A model generated the notes under the pieces. The model was not told the DNA's origin. It saw nothing but the letters and a program-made list of their open reading frames with translations, and searched no databases. Below, piece by piece: positions 59,437-64,000 of a stretch of 64,000 nucleotides of DNA (positions within the stretch are counted from its first letter, which is position 1; each line of letters begins with the position of its first letter). Both the position numbers and the translations under genes were made by a program. Origin of the DNA: Propionibacterium sp. oral taxon 192 str. F0372 (lineage in GTDB: Bacteria; Actinomycetota; Actinomycetes; Propionibacteriales; Propionibacteriaceae); assembly GCF_000413315.1 (NCBI RefSeq), contig NZ_KE340297.1, positions 1,248,586-1,312,585 on the forward strand, in the 5' to 3' direction.

Positions 59437-59583
59437 GCATCAAGCGTAATTGCCCGCACGTAATGTGACCGGCAGTACCCGAGACGAGTTCTGCCGGTCA
59501 CAATCTGGGGTCGTGGCACTCTGGGCGTGGGAACCCGTCGGTCACGTTGCCCCGAGGTACGTGTCATCTGCCGATTCCGCACC

Positions 59584-60213
59584 TCATGACGCGACCCGCA
59601 CTTCACCAGGCACGTTGATCTCATCTAGCCGGATGATCGTCGTGCACAATCTCTTGAGAAGGGCGGGATTGTGGCTGATGAACAACAGGCCGATTCCGCG
59701 CTGGGAGGCCAGGGCAACCAGCCGGGTGCAGATCTGAGCCTGGGTGAGCGGGTCGAGCATCGTCGTCATCTCGTCCGCGATGAGATAGCGCAGCCCGGGA
59801 TGCAGCACCCTAGCGATGCAGAACCGCTGCAGCTCGCCACCGCTGAGCTCCCCCGGGAAGCGCTCCAGCCAGGCATCCTCAATGCCCAAGCTATCCCTGG
59901 TCTCCTGGTCTACGTCCCAGCACTCGACGAGCACTTCCCGCATCCGCCATCGTGGGTTGACGCTCAGCTCCGGATTCTGGTTGATGTACTGCACCGGGCA
60001 GACTCCGGTGCGGGCCAGCGGCTTCCCGTCTACCTCGACCGTGCCATGGCGAGGACGGATCCACCCTGCCATGATCTTGCCGAGAGTCGATTTCCCGTAT
60101 CCCGACGGGGCGACGAGCCCGGTCCTTCCACCTTCGGCTACCTCAAGGGTGACATGGTTGAGAATCGGCTGGTGCCCCCGGTAGCCGAAAGTGATGTTGC
60201 GTGCGCTCAGCAT
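59584..60213 (-). CDS. ABC importer ATP-binding protein, DppF/NikE-like
   Basis: 209 residues, short for the class. Walker A VAPSGYGKSTLGKI, YINQNPELSVNPRW (Q-loop region typical of nickel/peptide importers), signature LSGGELQRFCIARVL, Walker B YLIADEMTTMLD and switch His in FISHNP. It overlaps the upstream ATPase gene by 7 nt. Last gene of the importer operon; lacks the C-terminal oligopeptide-binding extension of DppF. Confidence 0.88.
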   Translation of the reverse strand: MLSARNITFGYRGHQPILNHVTLEVAEGGRTGLVAPSGYGKSTLGKIMAGWIRPRHGTVEVDGKPLARTGVCPVQYINQNPELSVNPRWRMREVLVECWDVDQETRDSLGIEDAWLERFPGELSGGELQRFCIARVLHPGLRYLIADEMTTMLDPLTQAQICTRLVALASQRGIGLLFISHNPALLKRLCTTIIRLDEINVPGEVRVAS

Positions 60214-61004
60214 GAATCGGCCTTTCCGGAGACAGAGGTAATGAAATCATTTTGCGGAAGGGCTTTCCACAGCGCCTTGGCATAGGGATCGGTGTCTGAT
60301 TCGTCGGGATGGGTGAATTCATGGGAGCTCATCTCGCCGACGAGCCTGCCCCGGTTGAGGATCGCCACCCGGTCGGCGACGGCCGCGATGAGATCCACGT
60401 CGTGCGAGATGATGATGACGCTGCGGCCCTCGTCGGCAAGGGAACGGAAATCGGCGAGCATCTGCCGAGCAAGATCCACCGGTAGCCCAGGGGTCGGTTC
60501 GTCAGCAATGATCAATCGTGCGGAACTGAGCATCGCTGTGGCCAACAGGATTCGCCGGGCCATGCCCCCCGACAACTGGAAGGGATACTTGGCCAGATCG
60601 CCGGGCTGAAATCCGAACCGTTCGGCAATCTGTTCCAATTCCTCGGCATCGGGAGTCCTGCCCTCAATCAACTGGGAACGCACCCGCTTGAGTGGGTCAA
60701 GGTAACTGATCGACTGCGGGATGAGAGCCAACTCGGTGCGTCGCAACTCGGGGAGACGCTGTTTGGTGATGGGTTGACCATCATAGGAGATCTCCCCCTG
60801 CACCACCGTGTTGTGGGGCAGCAGACCCATGATGGCGTGGGCAAGCAAGCTCTTTCCCGAGCCCGAGGCTCCGACGATGCCCAGGATCTGCCCGGGCTCG
60901 GCGGATAGACTCAGGTGGTCGACGGCGAATCCCAGCGACCGGCGGTAGAAGCTGCGGTACATCCGGAATCCGACGCATAGATCGTGTACTTCGAGAAGTG
61001 CCAT
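60207..61004 (-). CDS. ABC importer ATP-binding protein, DppD/NikD-like
   Basis: 265 residues. Walker A GASGSGKSLLAHAI, Q-loop in ALIPQSISYLDPLKRV, signature LSGGMARRILLATAM, Walker B LIIADEPTPGLP and switch His in IIISHDVDLI. The SYLDPLKRV form is typical of nickel/opine-metal and peptide importers. It follows the permease by 7 nt. Energises uptake together with the 59584 ATPase. Confidence 0.9.
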   Translation of the reverse strand: MALLEVHDLCVGFRMYRSFYRRSLGFAVDHLSLSAEPGQILGIVGASGSGKSLLAHAIMGLLPHNTVVQGEISYDGQPITKQRLPELRRTELALIPQSISYLDPLKRVRSQLIEGRTPDAEELEQIAERFGFQPGDLAKYPFQLSGGMARRILLATAMLSSARLIIADEPTPGLPVDLARQMLADFRSLADEGRSVIIISHDVDLIAAVADRVAILNRGRLVGEMSSHEFTHPDESDTDPYAKALWKALPQNDFITSVSGKADSC

Positions 61005-61011
61005 CTCACAC

Positions 61012-61869
61012 CTACTTCTGTGCCGTGGACGGGCTGATCAGCGTGGACAGGGAGTTGCCGCAGCGGTCGATGGTCAGTACCAATCCCAGCAGCAACAGCC
61101 CTGGGAAGACCGCCAACCACCAGTAACCGGAACTGAGGTAGCGCATCGACTCGGACAAGATCACGCCGATGGCGGGCAACTCCATCGGTATGCCGAACCC
61201 CAAGAAGGTCAGACCGGATTCGTGCAGGATCGCGTGAGGGAACATCAATACCGTGGCGACGAGGGTCTGCGGGACGATGTAGGGGATGTAGTGGCGTGTG
61301 GCGATGAACCATTTGGATCGCCCCATCTGCCGCGAGGCGATCACATAGGGGCTGGTGCGTAGATGGATGGTCTCGGCGCGCACGATACGGCACAGTCCCA
61401 CCCAGTGGGTGGCGGCAACGCCGATCATCACTCCCGGGATGCCACGGCCCACGAGAATGGCAATGAAGATCATGAAGATCAGGTGCGGCATACCCTGCAT
61501 CAGGTCGACGAGCCATAGGACGAAACGGTCGAACCACCCGCCCAGCACCGCGGCCCCGATACCCATCAGCAAGGCGATGAGAGAGGAAACGATCGATGCG
61601 AACAGGCCGATGCGAATACTGATCGACAATCCTTTGAGCGCCCGGAATCCCATGTCGCGTCCGAGCCAGTCGGTGCCGAAGGGGTGGGCCGGGCTCGGTG
61701 GGAGGTTCGTCTGATCAAAATGGACTGCGTAGGTACTCTCGGGGATCAGCGATCCTCCGATGCCTGCCGTCAGCAGCAGAACCAAGGTGAGGGCGAAGAC
61801 TAGCGTTGCGGTCTTGTGCCCGTTCCACCGTTCGACGACCGGGTCGGAATTCAGCAGCAGGGCACTCAT
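61012..61869 (-). CDS. ABC importer permease, DppC/NikC-like
   Basis: 285 residues with an N-terminal transmembrane helix (ATLVFALTLVLLLTAGIGGS) and four or five further helices. The HPFGTDWLGRDMGFRALKG motif and the EAA loop (VGLCRIVRAETIHLRTSPYV) are diagnostic. ATG 61869 was chosen because AAGGAG lies 8 nt upstream; ATG 61875 would be too close to that site. It overlaps the preceding permease stop by a few nt. Confidence 0.92.
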   Translation of the reverse strand: MSALLLNSDPVVERWNGHKTATLVFALTLVLLLTAGIGGSLIPESTYAVHFDQTNLPPSPAHPFGTDWLGRDMGFRALKGLSISIRIGLFASIVSSLIALLMGIGAAVLGGWFDRFVLWLVDLMQGMPHLIFMIFIAILVGRGIPGVMIGVAATHWVGLCRIVRAETIHLRTSPYVIASRQMGRSKWFIATRHYIPYIVPQTLVATVLMFPHAILHESGLTFLGFGIPMELPAIGVILSESMRYLSSGYWWLAVFPGLLLLGLVLTIDRCGNSLSTLISPSTAQK

Positions 61870-62927
61870 GACCATTTCTCCTTGATGCGGGGATCGATGA
61901 TGGGGTAGAGCAGGTTCGCGACGAGGTTGCCTAGGAAGACAAGTGTCGCGCTGATCAAGGTGATGCCGATGAGCAGTGGGAGGTCACCCTTGACCCCGGC
62001 CGACGCGGTGATCGCTCCCAATCCGGCGTAGCTGAACACCGACTCGGCGAGCACCGAGCCACCGATGATCTCCGAGATCGAGCCGAATTGCAGGGTGACG
62101 AAGGGCATCAAGGCATTGCGCAGGCCGTGGCGCCAGATGAACTGCCACGGGGTCTCTCCGCGCGAGGTAGCGAACAGGGCGTAGTCGCAGTGGCGTTCGT
62201 TGATCAGCCTCGTGCGGGTCTGCATGGTGATCGTGGAGATTCCCAGCAGGCTCAGTGTCAGTGCGGGCAAGGCTGCGTGATGGATCCGCTCACCGAGGCT
62301 GGCGTCGCCCAGGGTGCTGCCGATAGGCACCGACAGCCCGATCGGGAACCAACCGAGCCATACCGCGAACAACAGCAGCATGACCATTCCGAACCAGAAG
62401 GTGGGGATCGCGGCGAAGACGTAGCACACTCCGGAGATGATCCGGTCGATCCATTTTCCTTCATTCTTTCCGGCGACTACTCCCAGGAACGCTCCGATGA
62501 CTCCGGAGATCAACCAGGCGGAGAACAACAACAGCGAAGAATTGGCCAAACCGTCGCGGATCACGGTGACGACCGGGCGTTCCAGCATCAGGGAGGTTCC
62601 CAGATCTCCATGCAGCAGATTGCGCCACCACAGTCCGAATTGCACTAGTGCCGGTTTGTCCAGTCCCCATTTGGCGGCCAGCGCCGCCTGCTGCTCGGGT
62701 GAGGCCTGGGATTCACTACCGAAATAGGCTGCGACCGGATCGATGGGGGAGATCTTCGCCAGAAAGAAAGTGAGCGCACTGACGGCGACGATGAGTGAGA
62801 TGCATTTCAGGATCTGCCACAGTATGTAGCTGGCAATTCCGGACCAGCGGCCTAGTGGATTGCGTTGTGGTTCACTTCCAGTGGTTCCAGGTTTCTCGGG
62901 AGCCGTCGCGGGAGACGATGCCGTCAT
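61866..62927 (-). CDS. ABC importer permease, DppB/NikB-like
   Basis: 353 residues. A polar N-terminal tail is followed by a first helix (LKCISLIVAVSALTFFLAKI), SPIDPVAAYFGSESQASPEQ and several helices. The EAA-type loop (MQTRTRLINERHCDYALFAT, then SRGETPWQFIWRHGLRNALM) fits the BPD_transp_1/DppB family. Its ATG overlaps the binding-protein stop as TGATG. Pairs with the 61012 permease. Confidence 0.92.
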   Translation of the reverse strand: MTASSPATAPEKPGTTGSEPQRNPLGRWSGIASYILWQILKCISLIVAVSALTFFLAKISPIDPVAAYFGSESQASPEQQAALAAKWGLDKPALVQFGLWWRNLLHGDLGTSLMLERPVVTVIRDGLANSSLLLFSAWLISGVIGAFLGVVAGKNEGKWIDRIISGVCYVFAAIPTFWFGMVMLLLFAVWLGWFPIGLSVPIGSTLGDASLGERIHHAALPALTLSLLGISTITMQTRTRLINERHCDYALFATSRGETPWQFIWRHGLRNALMPFVTLQFGSISEIIGGSVLAESVFSYAGLGAITASAGVKGDLPLLIGITLISATLVFLGNLVANLLYPIIDPRIKEKWS

Positions 62928-64000
62928 CAGGAACTCACCTGCCAGGTGTTGAGGTTGTAGATGACGTGTAGGAAGTGATCGTGCGGGTGCAGGTGCTGCT
63001 CACCGATGTCCAGCCCCTGACGCACGAAGTAGTTGTTCCTGACGTAGCAACACATGATGTAGGGGCTGTCACCGAGGATGCTACCCCCGGTCTCGCCATC
63101 CCACAGGGCATCGCGCCAGTGCTGGTTAGCGGTTTCGGTATCGGTGGATTCCAAGGCCTTCGTGAGATTCTGTTCCACGGTGGGATTGGTGCAGCAGGCG
63201 ATATTCAGCCATCCCTTCTCTCGGGTGCCTTCGCTGCTGAGCTGATTGTGAACCGAGTAGGGGGTGAATTTGCCACCGCCCAGTACGACGGAGTTCACTC
63301 GGTTATTCTCCTTGATGCCGGTGAAATCCAAGGCATCTAATTGCACGTCGATGCCCAAGGCCTGCATCTGTTTCTTAAAGCCTTCCGCCAAGGCTTGGCG
63401 GGCAGGGTCGGTTGGCGGATAGTGAAGGGTGAAACTCGCCTTGAGGTCTCCCTTTGCTCGCATTCCATCCGCGCCGGTGGCCCAGCCGGCCGCGTCAAGG
63501 ATCTGGCGTGCCTGTTCGACGTCTCCGTCGGTGAGCGAGTTCTCCTCGGCTCGCACACCCCAGGGGAAGACGTCGAAGGCATCGAAGGCGACGTCGCCGT
63601 AGCCCAGCAGGCACTGGTCGACGAGTTGTTTGCGATCAACGCCCAGCGCCATCGCGCGACGCAACTCCCGGTCGCTGGTCACCGCGTTGCCGACGGCCTT
63701 GCCATCGACCTCCCAGGCTCCCGGTTGCTGGCAGGGAAGCGAAATGACACGGTAGTCGAAGGTCGGTAACGAGACCATGGTGAACCCGGTCGGGACCTGT
63801 TGCGAGAAGTTCGGATAGGTGAACGCCAGGTCCACCTGCCCCGCTTTGGCTGCCGCCAATCCGGCGTCTGAGGCCATCAACAAGATGGTCACTTTGGCAA
63901 ATTTCGCTTTTTCGCCGTGGTAGTTGTCGTTGCGTTCCAGGATGAGTTGTTGTCCTTGGATGTAGTCGGCGAATTTCCAGGGCCCGGAGCCGACTGGTTT
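62927..64000 (-). CDS. Extracellular solute-binding protein, family 5 (partial)
   Basis: C-terminal 357 residues; the N-terminus and signal peptide lie beyond the right edge. SBP_bac_5 features: GSGPWKFADYIQGQQLILER near the edge, LRRAMALGVDRKQLVDQCLLGYG, ARQILDAAGW and LHYPPTDPARQALAEGFKKQ with WDGETGGSILGDSPYIMC near the end. Delivers a peptide, nickel or metallophore-type ligand to the permeases. The high number of His/Cys near the C-terminus (IACCTNP, HLHPHDHFLH) makes a metal-linked ligand worth testing, but the sequence does not settle it. Confidence 0.88.
   Translation of the reverse strand, partial: KPVGSGPWKFADYIQGQQLILERNDNYHGEKAKFAKVTILLMASDAGLAAAKAGQVDLAFTYPNFSQQVPTGFTMVSLPTFDYRVISLPCQQPGAWEVDGKAVGNAVTSDRELRRAMALGVDRKQLVDQCLLGYGDVAFDAFDVFPWGVRAEENSLTDGDVEQARQILDAAGWATGADGMRAKGDLKASFTLHYPPTDPARQALAEGFKKQMQALGIDVQLDALDFTGIKENNRVNSVVLGGGKFTPYSVHNQLSSEGTREKGWLNIACCTNPTVEQNLTKALESTDTETANQHWRDALWDGETGGSILGDSPYIMCCYVRNNYFVRQGLDIGEQHLHPHDHFLHVIYNLNTWQVSS

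Overview
The window is high-GC, gene-dense DNA from an actinobacterium. The best fit is the Propionibacteriaceae (Arachnia/Propionibacterium-like). The reasons are the anaerobic-type (early cobalt insertion) cobalamin genes with several fusions, a hemACD...BL cluster, the ffs/dnaX/ybaB/recR neighbourhood, a translational T-box in front of ileS, and several start codons 6-7 nt after a TAnnnT -10 hexamer (leaderless style). The family assignment is inference. No rRNA, tRNA, CRISPR array or intact insertion sequence was recognised.

Layout. 1-189: end of a universal stress protein. 237-2740 (minus): hemB, hemL and a possible small coupled ORF. 2977-5890 (minus): type VII secretion (T7S)-like cassette A, with a WXG/lipase effector, an EspC-like protein and a tandem YbaB-like protein. 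It separates hemB/hemL from hemA-hemC-hemD (6107-8940). 9107-12515 (minus): cassette B, with a YbaB-like protein, an EspC-like protein, a CpnT-N-like secretion domain, a Tox-REase-5 nuclease and two tandem Imm52 immunity genes. 12605-27441: cobalamin genes behind an adenosylcobalamin riboswitch (cbiL, cbiF, cbiE, cbiG-cbiH fusion, cbiX-precorrin-2 dehydrogenase fusion). Opposing cbiD/cbiC/cbiT follow, then cobA, cobK, a cobQ-cobO fusion and a cbiA-cobD-like fusion. A second cobalamin riboswitch has no ordinary target gene and points antisense into cbiT.

27505-33237: TetR regulator, MacB/FtsX-type ABC exporter, NarL-type two-component pair, universal stress protein. 33246-33333: SRP RNA (ffs). 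33435-35736: cassette C (YbaB-like, EspC-like, effector scaffold without a catalytic domain). A Tat lipoprotein follows, then dnaX-ybaB-recR. 40543-43162 (minus): ECF sigma factor, a membrane protein with thrombospondin type 3 calcium repeats, and a DUF1707 protein whose tail overlaps recR. 43683-47893: T-box, ileS, GNAT acetyltransferase. 48067-51591: CAP-domain surface protein, deoD, phosphosugar mutase. 51860-55698: cassette D (YbaB-like, Gly-rich EspC-like, unknown, WXG-like, lipoprotein). 56148-64000 (minus): VWA surface protein, adenosine deaminase and a nickel/peptide-type ABC importer running off the right edge.

How they work together. The hem genes make uroporphyrinogen III, the branch point for heme and for corrinoids. 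CobA, the SirC-like domain and CbiX divert it into cobalt-sirohydrochlorin, and the Cbi/Cob enzymes carry it to adenosylcobyric acid under riboswitch control. Between these housekeeping blocks lie four modules built on one plan: a YbaB-fold protein, a small helical protein usually ending in a Y-x3-E T7S signal, and a WXG-type effector. No ESX secretion machinery is present here, so it must be encoded elsewhere. The repeated pairing of YbaB-fold proteins with T7S effectors is the strongest candidate for an undescribed system in the window.
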